A model generated the notes under the pieces. The model searched no databases, was not told where the DNA came from, and was given only the letters and a program-made list of their open reading frames with translations. From Snuella sedimenti (GTDB lineage: Bacteria > Bacteroidota > Bacteroidia > Flavobacteriales > Flavobacteriaceae), in the NCBI RefSeq assembly GCF_016428595.1, contig NZ_JAELVQ010000005.1:62001-126000 (forward strand): a stretch of DNA of 64,000 nt. The letters are read 5' to 3'. This document shows positions 8,532-17,504 of this stretch, one piece after another (the stretch's first letter is position 1; each line of letters starts with the position of its first letter). The translations under genes were made by a program, and so were the position numbers.

Positions 8532-9689
8532 ATGCCATTTTATCATAAATTAGGAACGATTCCTCGCAAACGTCATATTCAATTCAGAAAACCAGACGGG
8601 AGTTTATATTACGAACAATTATTTGGAACCATCGGTTTCGATGGGATGTATACAAATAGTTACCATGAACAGCGCCCAACGCAGGTAAAAGAAATAAAAA
8701 ACCAATACAGTGTTAAGCCAAAAATTGCTATTGAAAACAATATTAAATCATATCGGTTAAAAGGATTTCAGGTAAAACCAGAACAGGATTATTTAGAGAG
8801 TAGAAAAACGGTGCTTGTTAATAGTGATTGCGCCATTGTATTGGCAGCACCACAAGAATCTACACAAAACTACTTTTACAAGAATACAGATGCCGATGAG
8901 TTGCTGTTTGTTCATAAGGGCTCAGGGACGTTGCGTACCATGCTTGGGAATCTTGATTTTAAGTATGGCGATTATCTGTTAATCCCAAGGGGAGTCATTT
9001 ATAAAATAGATTTCGATACCGAAGAGAATAGACTTTTTATTATAGAGTCACATCGGCCAATATATACGCCAAAGCGATATAGAAACTGGTTTGGGCAATT
9101 ATTGGAACATGCCCCTTTTTGTGAGCGCGATATACGCAAACCAGAGACATTGGAAACTCATAATGAAAAAGGGGTGTTTTTAATAAAAGTAAAGAAGCAA
9201 GGTGATATTATTGAAATGGTCTATGCATCGCATCCTTTTGATGTGGTAGGGTACGATGGATATAATTATCCGTATGCGTTTTCTATTCACGATTTTGAAC
9301 CTATTACCGGTCGAATCCACCAACCGCCACCAGTGCATCAAACGTTTGAAACCGATGCCTTTGTGGTGTGTAGCTTTGTGCCACGATTATACGATTACCA
9401 CCCTCAATCCATTCCAGCGCCATATAATCATAGTAATATAGATAGTGATGAAGTGCTGTACTATGTTGATGGTGATTTTATGAGTAGAAACGATGTAGAA
9501 GTCGGACACATTTCCTTGCACCCGGCAGGTATTCCACACGGTCCACATCCAGGAGCGGCCGAGCGAAGTATAGGGAAAACAAAAACTGATGAATTAGCTG
9601 TAATGGTAGATACTTTTAAACCACTAAAGCTAACAGAAGAAGCAATGAAAATTGCGGATGAAGATTACTATAAATCTTGGTTAGAGTAA
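8532..9689 (+). CDS. hmgA: Homogentisate 1,2-dioxygenase
   Basis: This Fe(II) enzyme opens the ring of homogentisate to maleylacetoacetate in tyrosine and phenylalanine degradation. The 385-residue protein has the cupin features of the family: MPFYHKLGTIPRKRH at the N-terminus, VPRLYDYHPQSIPAPYNHSN in the second half, the DEVLYYVDGDF strand, and HPAGIPHGPHPG, which contains iron-ligand histidines. It is slightly shorter than the human enzyme, as in Bacteroidota homologues. The ATG at 8532 follows an A/T-rich leader and gives the conserved N-terminus. The next gene, 141 bp downstream, makes its substrate. The following step, fumarylacetoacetase, is not in the window. Confidence 0.95.
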   Translation: MPFYHKLGTIPRKRHIQFRKPDGSLYYEQLFGTIGFDGMYTNSYHEQRPTQVKEIKNQYSVKPKIAIENNIKSYRLKGFQVKPEQDYLESRKTVLVNSDCAIVLAAPQESTQNYFYKNTDADELLFVHKGSGTLRTMLGNLDFKYGDYLLIPRGVIYKIDFDTEENRLFIIESHRPIYTPKRYRNWFGQLLEHAPFCERDIRKPETLETHNEKGVFLIKVKKQGDIIEMVYASHPFDVVGYDGYNYPYAFSIHDFEPITGRIHQPPPVHQTFETDAFVVCSFVPRLYDYHPQSIPAPYNHSNIDSDEVLYYVDGDFMSRNDVEVGHISLHPAGIPHGPHPGAAERSIGKTKTDELAVMVDTFKPLKLTEEAMKIADEDYYKSWLE

Positions 9690-9830
9690 ATTATTAATCT
9701 GAAGCTGTTTCCTGCTCTTGATATGTCTTTTTTATAAAAATCAAAAAGAAAGCCACTTCAATCAGGAGTAAAGCATAAACATTTGTTGTTAATTAAACGA
9801 TTCAACGAATAAAAAATAAACACTATTGTT

Positions 9831-10991
9831 ATGAGTAAAGAAGTTAAATCAGTAGACTACGGTTTAGAAAAGATATTCGAAGGAGCGCAAGATTTTTTGC
9901 CACTTCTAGGGACGGATTATGTAGAATTTTACGTTGGGAATGCCAAACAATCAGCGCACTTTTACAAGACAGCATTCGGTTTTCAATCCTATGCATACAA
10001 AGGCTTGGAAACAGGATCAAAAGATACTGTGAGCTATGTGCTGAAGCAAGATAAGATCAAGTTGGTGTTAACGACACCTTTAAACAGTGAATCACCAGTT
10101 AATGATCATATAGTAAAACATGGAGACGGTGTAAAAATTATAGCGTTGTGGGTTGAAGATGCTAGAAAAGCATATGAGGAAACTATAAAAAGAGGTGCTA
10201 GGTCTTATATGGAACCGGTAGTGGAAAAAGATGAGCATGGCCAAGCCGTTAGAGCTGGTATTTATACCTATGGAGAAACAGTTCATATGTTCGTTGAACG
10301 AAAGGATTATAAAGGTCCCTTTTTACCAGGGTTTGTTGCCTGGGAGTCGGATTATAACCCCAAACCAGTTGGGCTTAAGTACATAGACCATATGGTAGGA
10401 AATGTAGGCTGGGGACAAATGAATACCTGGGTAAAATGGTATGAGGATGTTATGGGCTTTGAAAACTTTTTGTCGTTCGACGATAAACAGATACATACCG
10501 AATATTCAGCATTAATGAGTAAGGTGATGAGTAATGGTAATGGGCGTATAAAATTTCCAATTAATGAGCCGGCAAAAGGAAAGAAACGTTCGCAAATTGA
10601 AGAGTATTTGGATTTTTATGAAGGCGCAGGTGTACAACATATCGCAGTAGCAACCGATGATATTATTAATACAGTGTCCCAATTAAAAGCTAGAGGTGTT
10701 GAGTTTTTGCCTCCACCGCCGCAAGCTTACTACGACGATATTCCACGTAGGTTAGGAGAGCATAAGGATATGATGAAAGAAGACATAAAGGAGCTTCAAA
10801 AATTATCGATTTTGGTTGATGCAGATGAAGAAGGGTATTTGCTTCAAATTTTTACAAAACCCGTTGAAGATAGGCCAACCCTGTTCTTTGAGATCATTCA
10901 GCGTATGGGAGCACGCGGTTTTGGTGCTGGAAACTTTAAGGCGCTTTTCGAATCTATTGAAAGAGAACAAGCAAATAGAGGCACACTATAA
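9831..10991 (+). CDS. hpd: 4-hydroxyphenylpyruvate dioxygenase
   Basis: HPPD converts 4-hydroxyphenylpyruvate to homogentisate, the substrate of the enzyme encoded just upstream. The 386-residue protein has two VOC-fold halves; the C-terminal half carries the 2-His-1-carboxylate iron site at H187 (YIDHMVGNV), H270 (GVQHIAVAT) and about E354 (TLFFEIIQR). The C-terminal helix with RGFGAGNFKALFE gates the active site in known HPPDs. A strong hairpin terminator follows the stop at 11021-11064, so hmgA and hpd probably form a transcription unit ending here. The 141-bp gap before the gene holds no obvious second promoter. Confidence 0.97.
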   Translation: MSKEVKSVDYGLEKIFEGAQDFLPLLGTDYVEFYVGNAKQSAHFYKTAFGFQSYAYKGLETGSKDTVSYVLKQDKIKLVLTTPLNSESPVNDHIVKHGDGVKIIALWVEDARKAYEETIKRGARSYMEPVVEKDEHGQAVRAGIYTYGETVHMFVERKDYKGPFLPGFVAWESDYNPKPVGLKYIDHMVGNVGWGQMNTWVKWYEDVMGFENFLSFDDKQIHTEYSALMSKVMSNGNGRIKFPINEPAKGKKRSQIEEYLDFYEGAGVQHIAVATDDIINTVSQLKARGVEFLPPPPQAYYDDIPRRLGEHKDMMKEDIKELQKLSILVDADEEGYLLQIFTKPVEDRPTLFFEIIQRMGARGFGAGNFKALFESIEREQANRGTL

Positions 10992-11020
10992 GGATATTTG
11001 CTTCATAATCTTATAAATAT

Positions 11021-11064
11021 CAATAAAACTCTGTCATTTATTTTTGATGGAGTTTTATTGTTTT
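11021..11064 (+). terminator. Rho-independent-type terminator after hpd
   Basis: The arms CAATAAAACTC (11021-11031) and GAGTTTTATTG (11050-11060) are perfect complements. An inner TCA/TGA pair extends the stem and a short T run follows. It lies 29 bp after the hpd stop. Confidence 0.75.
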
Positions 11065-11162
11065 AATACTTTTGGAACAGTAATTGTAATTCCTGTATCG
11101 TAATACTAAAATCAAATATTTAAAGTTGAATAGGTATTACATTCACAGATATCCCTTTGCAA

Positions 11163-11948
11163 ATGAAAAGACAACTATTTATAGTACTTATAGCACTACT
11201 GGCATTAAATCCTGTTTTTTCTCAGGAAAAATCGGCTTTTGATGTAGGCGAATGGTTTAAATTTAAAATGAGCTACAGTGGGTTTTTAAAGGCCGGTAAT
11301 GCGACACTCACCGTTAGGGATTCTAAGATTAATGACAAGGATGTATACCATGTTGTGGGTAAAGGATGGACAACAGGTATGATAAAATGGTTTTTTAAGG
11401 TTAAAGATAGGTATGAAAGCTACTTTGATAAAGAGACTATTATGCCCTATAAGTTCATTAGGAATATTGATGAAGGAGGCTATACAAAGGATCTTGAAAT
11501 AGATTTCGACCAAACTAAAAACCTAGCCTATATAAATGATAAAAAACATAATAAGAAAACGGTAATTGAGACCAGACCTAATATTCAAGATATGGTTTCT
11601 ACATTTTATTATTTGCGTAATAATTTAGATGTTGGGACGTTAAAAATAGGAGATGAAGTAAGGGTAGATATGTTTTTTGACAAGGAGAACTACGGCTTTA
11701 AACTACAGTTTTTGGGAGAAGAAATAGTAAGTACGGATTTTGGAGATGTTGAAGCCTTAAAATTTAGGCCTTATGTTATGGCGGGTAGGGTATTTAAAGA
11801 AGAAGAAAGTTTGACACTTTGGGTGTCGAAAGACAAAAATAAAGTACCTTTGCGAATTAAAGCAGATCTAGCTGTAGGGTCGTTAAGAGCAGACCTTGAA
11901 GCGTTTAAGGGACTTAAGCATCCTTTCAAAATTGTTGTTGATAATTAA
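11163..11948 (+). CDS. DUF3108 domain-containing exported protein
   Basis: A 261-residue protein from the ATG at 11163; a TTG two codons earlier is a less likely start. A signal peptide (KRQLFIVLIALLALNPVFSQE) directs it to the envelope. The mature part is mostly beta structure with the DUF3108 pattern: FDVGEWFKFKMSYSGFLKAG near the N-terminus and EEESLTLWVSKDKNKVPLRI near the C-terminus. The function of DUF3108 proteins is not established; they are periplasmic or outer-membrane associated beta-sandwich proteins. The stop is only 7 bp before the tryptophan 2,3-dioxygenase start, so the two are probably co-transcribed. Confidence 0.88.
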   Translation: MKRQLFIVLIALLALNPVFSQEKSAFDVGEWFKFKMSYSGFLKAGNATLTVRDSKINDKDVYHVVGKGWTTGMIKWFFKVKDRYESYFDKETIMPYKFIRNIDEGGYTKDLEIDFDQTKNLAYINDKKHNKKTVIETRPNIQDMVSTFYYLRNNLDVGTLKIGDEVRVDMFFDKENYGFKLQFLGEEIVSTDFGDVEALKFRPYVMAGRVFKEEESLTLWVSKDKNKVPLRIKADLAVGSLRADLEAFKGLKHPFKIVVDN

Positions 11949-11955
11949 ATAAATT

Positions 11956-12873
11956 TTGGACTCAAAAATAACCGACCAACTTAAAAAAAAGTATGAAGCA
12001 ATAGGGCAGGACCTAAATGTTCAGTTGGAAGGTTTGCTTCACGGTAAACCCATGACTTATTGGGATTACATTCAAACCGATGCTTTATTAAATCTTCAGG
12101 TACAGCGAACGACGTTACCAGATGAGATGGTATTTATTATGTACCATCAAATAACCGAGTTGTTCTTTAAAATGATCCTTGTTGAAATTGAACAAGTTGC
12201 TAAAAATGATACTGCAGACGTTACCGTCTTTACTTCGAAGCTCATGCGCATAAGTCGTTATTTCGATATGCTTACCGCTTCGTTTACCATTATGAAGGAC
12301 GGTATGGATGTCGATCAATATAACAAATTTAGAACGACACTAACACCCGCCAGTGGTTTTCAAAGTGCCCAGTATCGAAAAATTGAATTCGCATCAACCG
12401 AACTTATCAATTTAATAGACAAGCGCTATAGGGAAACTATAGATAGGAATACGTCTTATGAACATGCTTTTGAGCATTTGTATTGGCAAGCAGCAGGTAA
12501 AGATTATAAAACAGGTAAAAAGAGTTATACTTTAAGCGTTTTTGAAGAAAAATATAAGGGCGAATTTATTAAGTTTACCGAGTTTTATAATACCCACAAT
12601 TTGTGGACAAAATTTAAGGCCTTACCTCAGGAACATAGAGAGAATAAAGAATTAATAAAAGCCATGCGCCATTACGATTACACAGTAAATATAAAGTGGG
12701 TCATGGCACATTACAATACAGCAAACCATTATTTAAACCTTGGGGGCAAAACCGCCGAAGCTACCGGAGGTAGTGAATGGGTAAAGTATATGCATCCAAA
12801 ACATCAAAAAAGAATATTTTTTCCAGACTTATGGACAGAAGAAGAATTGCAAAATTGGGGATCAAATATTTAA
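11956..12873 (+). CDS. Tryptophan 2,3-dioxygenase
   Basis: A heme enzyme that opens the indole ring of tryptophan to N-formylkynurenine, the first step of the kynurenine route. The 305-residue helical protein carries the family segments LLHGKPMTYWDYIQTDALLN region, DEMVFIMYHQITELFFKMI (distal His and substrate contacts), and WVMAHYNTANHYLNLGGK with the proximal heme histidine. The start is TTG at 11956: an in-frame TAA at 11950-11952 excludes anything further upstream, and the first in-frame ATG would delete the conserved N-terminal helix. The end overlaps the next gene. Kynureninase and formamidase genes are not in the window. Confidence 0.93.
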   Translation: MDSKITDQLKKKYEAIGQDLNVQLEGLLHGKPMTYWDYIQTDALLNLQVQRTTLPDEMVFIMYHQITELFFKMILVEIEQVAKNDTADVTVFTSKLMRISRYFDMLTASFTIMKDGMDVDQYNKFRTTLTPASGFQSAQYRKIEFASTELINLIDKRYRETIDRNTSYEHAFEHLYWQAAGKDYKTGKKSYTLSVFEEKYKGEFIKFTEFYNTHNLWTKFKALPQEHRENKELIKAMRHYDYTVNIKWVMAHYNTANHYLNLGGKTAEATGGSEWVKYMHPKHQKRIFFPDLWTEEELQNWGSNI

Positions 12874-14156
12874 TAGCGTGCTTGCTAAGTCTAAGCCTGT
12901 TTTTAGGCTGTAAAGAAGACAAGCAACAACAACCTTTAGTAGAAGAAGAACTGGCGGTTGTAGAAGCACCTGACGAAGTCTATGAATTTGGGTTTAACTT
13001 GAATGATTTTGTTGTAAAAAGAGATACAATAAAAAAAGGAGATAGTTTTGGGGAAATTCTAGAACGTAATAAAATAGGCTATCCTAAGATATTCCATATC
13101 GCCGAAAAAGCAAAAGACACTTTTGATATTAGAAGGCTTCAAGTAGGCAAACCCTACACCTTACTCTGTACAAAAGACTCTTTGCAAAGGCCTACATGTT
13201 TTATTTATCAGCCTAATAAGGTAGATTATGTTGTTATTAATTTCCAAGATTCTATTCATGCCTATAAGCGGCAAAAACCTATTAAGTTTGTCGAGAAAGA
13301 GATTTCAGGAACCATATATTCCAATTTATCGGTGACTATGGATAGCCTGCATTTGTCGCCAATACTAACAAATACTGTTGCAGATATTTATGCATGGACA
13401 TTAGATTTTTATAAGTTGCAAAAAGGCGACAAGTTTAAAATAATATATACAGATAAGTATATAGAAGACTCAATTTATGCAGGTTTAGACAATGTAAAGG
13501 CAGCTTATTTTGAACATAATAATGAACCCTTTTATGCTTTTGAGTTTGTAACCGACAGTGTAAAAGGAATTATGGACTATTTTGACGAAAATGCTAAAAA
13601 TTTGCGTAGGGCTTTTTTAAAGTCCCCGATTAAATTTAGATATCGAATTTCATCTCGCTATAATTTGCGACGTAGAATAGCCTATTACGGATATAAAGTA
13701 CGTCCACACAAAGGTACCGACTTTGCCGCGGCTGTAGGAACCCCAATTATGGCTACGGCTAATGGGACAGTAACGAAATCCACCTATGCAGGTGGTAATG
13801 GTAATTATGTTAAGATCAGGCATAATAGCACCTACGAAACCCAATACCTTCACATGAAAAAGCGTAAGGTAAAAGTAGGACAGCATGTAAAGCAGGGTGA
13901 TGTTATAGGCTGGGTTGGTATGACCGGAAATACCGGAGGCCCCCATGTGTGTTATCGATTCTGGAAGAATGGTAAACAAGTGGATCCATTTAGACAAAAA
14001 TTGCCGGAGGCCGAGCCTATTTCAGATAGTTTAAAAGCGAAATACCTGGATTTTATAGCACCCATAAAAGTACAATTGGACAGTATTCCTTATGAAGAAG
14101 AAATATTTGAAGACACTATAAACAATAACAACAACCTTATTACAAGCAACAACTAA
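12831..14156 (+). CDS. M23 (LytM-like) peptidase, lipoprotein, with HxC in place of HxH
   Basis: Envelope peptidase homologue with a lipoprotein signal (LSLSLFLGC) and an N-terminal region of about 250 residues carrying LysM/OapA-like segments ([13 protein letters not shown]). The C-terminal LytM domain has the zinc motif HKGTDF (HxxxD) and [16 protein letters not shown]. The usual second motif HxH is HVC ([10 protein letters not shown]), so the second zinc ligand is a cysteine. The start is ambiguous: ATG 12831 lies inside tdo (43-bp overlap), TTG 12855 would give a compact signal peptide, and ATG 12777 is unlikely. The tail is Asn-rich. Substrate is presumably peptidoglycan cross-links, or the protein is a non-catalytic activator. 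It abuts pgi (4-bp gap). Confidence 0.85.
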   Translation: MDRRRIAKLGIKYLIACLLSLSLFLGCKEDKQQQPLVEEELAVVEAPDEVYEFGFNLNDFVVKRDTIKKGDSFGEILERNKIGYPKIFHIAEKAKDTFDIRRLQVGKPYTLLCTKDSLQRPTCFIYQPNKVDYVVINFQDSIHAYKRQKPIKFVEKEISGTIYSNLSVTMDSLHLSPILTNTVADIYAWTLDFYKLQKGDKFKIIYTDKYIEDSIYAGLDNVKAAYFEHNNEPFYAFEFVTDSVKGIMDYFDENAKNLRRAFLKSPIKFRYRISSRYNLRRRIAYYGYKVRPHKGTDFAAAVGTPIMATANGTVTKSTYAGGNGNYVKIRHNSTYETQYLHMKKRKVKVGQHVKQGDVIGWVGMTGNTGGPHVCYRFWKNGKQVDPFRQKLPEAEPISDSLKAKYLDFIAPIKVQLDSIPYEEEIFEDTINNNNNLITSNN

Positions 14157-14160
14157 CTTT

Positions 14161-15780
14161 ATGGCATTACCAAACATAAATCCAACAACAACAAAATCTT
14201 GGGAACAGCTGCAAGCACATTATAATGATGTTCACAATCTTCACATGAAGGATTTATTTGCACAGGATAAAGACCGTGCAAGTAAATTCACTATAAACTG
14301 GGAAGATTTTTATGTGGATTTCTCAAAAAACAGAATAACAGAAGAAACATTAACTTACTTGTTACAGTTAGCCGATGAGGTTAAATTGAAAGAAGCTATT
14401 GAAAGTCAGTTTTCAGGAGAGAAAATCAATCAAACAGAAGGGCGTGCCGTTTTGCATACGGCTTTACGAGCGCCAATAACTTCAGAATTTAAGGTAAACG
14501 GTGTGAATGTTATACCCGAAGTGTATAATGTTAAAAAGAAAATAGAACATTTCACTAACGAAGTGGTTAATGGAAACAGAAAAGGGTTTACCGGAAAACC
14601 ATTTACCCATGTTGTAAATATTGGTATTGGAGGTTCCGATCTTGGCCCTGCGATGGTGGTCGATTCATTACAATATTATGCCAATCACTTAACCACACAT
14701 TTTGTTAGTAATGTTGATGGCGACCATGTTAATGAAATTATTAAAAAATTAGACCCAGAGACGACGCTTTTTGTAGTAGTTTCTAAAACATTTACTACGC
14801 AAGAAACCCTGTCTAATGCGAATACGATTAAGGAGTGGTTCTTAAAGTCGGCCGATCAAGCAGCCATAGCCAAACATTTTGTGGCGGTATCTACCAATAT
14901 AGAAAGCGTGAAAGCATTTGGTATAGATGAAGCGAATGTATTCCCTATGTGGGATTGGGTAGGAGGTCGCTTTTCATTATGGAGTGCCGTTGGTTTAACT
15001 ATTAGTTTGGCTATTGGTTATAACAATTTTGATAGCCTACTACAAGGAGCCAACAAAATGGATGAACATTTTAAAAATGAAGATTTTAAAACTAACATTC
15101 CGGTAGTATTAGCCCTTATAAGTATTTGGTACAATAACTTTTTTAATGCCGAAAGTGAAGCGGTAATACCTTATTCTCAATATCTCAATCAGTTTGCAAC
15201 CTATTTGCAACAAGGTATTATGGAGAGTAACGGAAAAAGCGTAGACCGCAATGGGAATGCAATCGATTATCAAACAGGAACGTTAATTTGGGGTGAGCCG
15301 GGCACGAATTCACAGCATGCCTTTTTCCAACTAATTCATCAAGGAACCAAATTGATTCCAGCCGATTTTATTGGATTTGTAAAATCGTTGCATGGTAATC
15401 AAGACCATCAAGATAAATTGATTTCAAACTTTTTGGCGCAAACAGAAGCCTTACTTAATGGTAAAACGGAAGCCGAAGTAGTTGCCGAAGGTACGGCAAA
15501 GGACTTAACGCCCTTTAAAGTGTTTAATGGTAATAAGCCAACCAACACTATTTTTGTCAATAAATTAACTCCAGAAAGTTTAGGGAAATTGATTGCCATG
15601 TATGAGCATAAAATTTTTGTACAAGGCATTATTTGGAACATTTTTAGTTACGATCAATTTGGAGTTGAGTTAGGAAAACAATTGGCAAGTAAAATTCTGA
15701 ATGAATTTAATGGAAGTACAGTAAACGAACACGATTCGTCTACTTTAAATCTGTTGAATTATTATAAAACATCTAAGTAA
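14161..15780 (+). CDS. pgi: Glucose-6-phosphate isomerase
   Basis: Interconverts glucose 6-phosphate and fructose 6-phosphate in glycolysis and gluconeogenesis. The 539-residue length is typical of the long bacterial form. Signatures seen are [63 protein letters not shown] (catalytic Glu and His region) and [12 protein letters not shown] near the end. It follows the M23 gene by only 4 bp and is probably co-transcribed with it, although the two have no obvious functional link. Confidence 0.97.
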   Translation: MALPNINPTTTKSWEQLQAHYNDVHNLHMKDLFAQDKDRASKFTINWEDFYVDFSKNRITEETLTYLLQLADEVKLKEAIESQFSGEKINQTEGRAVLHTALRAPITSEFKVNGVNVIPEVYNVKKKIEHFTNEVVNGNRKGFTGKPFTHVVNIGIGGSDLGPAMVVDSLQYYANHLTTHFVSNVDGDHVNEIIKKLDPETTLFVVVSKTFTTQETLSNANTIKEWFLKSADQAAIAKHFVAVSTNIESVKAFGIDEANVFPMWDWVGGRFSLWSAVGLTISLAIGYNNFDSLLQGANKMDEHFKNEDFKTNIPVVLALISIWYNNFFNAESEAVIPYSQYLNQFATYLQQGIMESNGKSVDRNGNAIDYQTGTLIWGEPGTNSQHAFFQLIHQGTKLIPADFIGFVKSLHGNQDHQDKLISNFLAQTEALLNGKTEAEVVAEGTAKDLTPFKVFNGNKPTNTIFVNKLTPESLGKLIAMYEHKIFVQGIIWNIFSYDQFGVELGKQLASKILNEFNGSTVNEHDSSTLNLLNYYKTSK

Positions 15781-15855
15781 AGAGATAATCAATATTTAGT
15801 ATTTTTTTATGTATTAATTATTACATTTGTTTCATTAACACATAACTGTAAAATC

Positions 15856-16296
15856 ATGTACAATACCATACAAACATTACATTCTTATTGGGCTTATATT
15901 GTTTTATTAGTTTTAATTATAGCTGCTGTCAATGCAGTTGTTAAGTTTTTGGGAAACAAGGAATATTCAGCAAAGGACTTTAGAATATCGTTGTTTACAT
16001 TAATAGTGTCCCATATTCAATTATTAATTGGTTTGGTATTATATTTGGTATCTCCCCGTTTAGCGCTTTTTGGCGAGCTTGGAATGGGCGGCGTGATGAA
16101 AGATGCTGTAAACAGATTGTATTTAGTAGAGCATCCTTTTGTTAATATTATTGCTGTTGCTTTAATAACCATAGGTTATTCAAAGCATAAAAAGAAGCTT
16201 ACTTCATCTGCAAAACTAAAGCCCATTGCTATTTTTTATACGCTAGCACTGTTATTGTTTTTATCGCGTATACCTTGGAGTGCTTGGTTAAGCTAG
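15856..16296 (+). CDS. Conserved four-helix membrane protein of unknown function
   Basis: A 146-residue protein with four hydrophobic segments (about residues 13-32, 43-64, 94-110 and 124-142), joined by short loops including RLALFGELGMGGVMKDAVNR. Histidines in helices 2 and 3 (SHIQ, EHPF) could bind a cofactor, and the pattern recalls small cytochrome-b-like or DoxX-like membrane proteins, but I cannot assign a family. It lies 75 bp after pgi and converges on the secreted endonuclease-family gene with a 24-bp gap. Confidence 0.8.
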   Translation: MYNTIQTLHSYWAYIVLLVLIIAAVNAVVKFLGNKEYSAKDFRISLFTLIVSHIQLLIGLVLYLVSPRLALFGELGMGGVMKDAVNRLYLVEHPFVNIIAVALITIGYSKHKKKLTSSAKLKPIAIFYTLALLLFLSRIPWSAWLS

Positions 16297-16320
16297 AAGG
16301 AAGTAGTTTGAACAAAATGT

Positions 16321-17436
16321 TTAATTGCTCATTTCTTTTATTATATAAACGTATACAGGGAAGTGGTCGCTATATCCATTTGTGAATCCTTCATTTGAGA
16401 AACTTCTAAAAGGATACCCTTTATAGGAGCCCTGACTGGTAACTAAATAAGGTTTGTTATAAATACCCGCTTTAAAAAACTGAAATGATGAGTAGTCCTT
16501 ATTTAACAAAGGACTTGTTATTATTATTTGGTCGAATAAGCTCCAGTTGTCGCGATATGCTGTTGTGCCCAGTCCATCTTTATACAGTTTTTCAAAAGGA
16601 TTATAAAGTCCCTTGAGACCTAGTCTTTTGGGATTCTTTTTTGGATTTAAAATTGATTTTATACTTGGACTAATGGGGTCATCATTAAAATCGCCCATTA
16701 TTAATATTTTGGCATATGGATCTATTATTTGTAGGGAATCCACAATGTGTTTTGTTAGTCTGGCAGCTGCTATCCGTTTATAAGAACTTCGTAATTCTCC
16801 ACTACGTCGTGAAGGCCAATGGTTTACGATAAGATGAATTAATTCGCCTTCTAATTTGCCGCTTACTAATAGCTGATCCCTTGTATAGACCTGTTTCTTG
16901 GAAATATTATCATAAATATTTAGTTTATGATTGCTTGTTGACATGCGAGAAAATAATTCTTTTTGATATATAAGCGCAACATCAATACCACGTGCGTCAG
17001 GAGATTCATAATGAATAATGCCGTAATCTTTACGGGCTAACAGCGAATCGTTTACAATAGCTTCTGCAATGCTTCTATTTTCAATTTCGCATAAACCTAT
17101 AATCGCTGGCGTATTGTTTGTGCTTTCATAACCTATATCGGCTATAACACGAGCCATGTTTTGTACTTTTTTTTTGTAAATGGCCGACTGGTTGGATTTA
17201 AGTTCCATAATCGGACTTAATTCATCAAGCTTTTTAGGGTCATTGATAGTATCGAACAAGTTTTCCAGATTGTAGAATGCTATGGTATGCACTCTATACT
17301 GTTTTACTTCTTGAGTATGTCCCCAAAACATAGACCCTAAAACTAGAGGAAGTAGAATAAAAACGTGTTTGTTTTTAACAGATCTAGGTGATTTAGACTT
17401 CTTTATAAACATGGTTTCATTTAAAAATTTTAGCAT
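16321..17436 (-). CDS. Secreted endonuclease/exonuclease/phosphatase (EEP) family protein
   Basis: The 371-residue protein has a signal peptide (hydrophobic HVFILLPLVLGSMFW after a basic stretch), so it acts outside the cytoplasm. The EEP domain is complete: FYNLENLFD (first metal Asn/Glu region), IGLCEIENR (metal Glu), NHWPSRR, IMGDFNDDP, and the C-terminal SDHFPVYV catalytic His. EEP proteins of this type cleave phosphodiesters, often DNA. A second in-frame ATG eight codons later is a possible start. It is divergent from the TonB receptor gene by a short spacer and paralogous to the broken gene at 22299-23267. Substrate is inferred. Confidence 0.88.
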   Translation of the reverse strand: MLKFLNETMFIKKSKSPRSVKNKHVFILLPLVLGSMFWGHTQEVKQYRVHTIAFYNLENLFDTINDPKKLDELSPIMELKSNQSAIYKKKVQNMARVIADIGYESTNNTPAIIGLCEIENRSIAEAIVNDSLLARKDYGIIHYESPDARGIDVALIYQKELFSRMSTSNHKLNIYDNISKKQVYTRDQLLVSGKLEGELIHLIVNHWPSRRSGELRSSYKRIAAARLTKHIVDSLQIIDPYAKILIMGDFNDDPISPSIKSILNPKKNPKRLGLKGLYNPFEKLYKDGLGTTAYRDNWSLFDQIIITSPLLNKDYSSFQFFKAGIYNKPYLVTSQGSYKGYPFRSFSNEGFTNGYSDHFPVYVYIIKEMSN

Positions 17437-17504
17437 TATATTTTAAAAATAAGAAAAAACATTATATATTGTAAGAAATAGTGTATTGTATTTTTAGTTT
17501 GTGC

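Noticed and set aside
9690-9830. Reverse-strand frame resembling the tail of a small membrane protein
   Set aside because: About 25 hydrophobic residues are readable but there is a stop just upstream and no start codon; at best a remnant.
12777-12830. Upstream ATG for the M23 peptidase
   Set aside because: It would place a long basic extension before the lipoprotein signal and increase overlap with tdo; 12831 or 12855 fit better.
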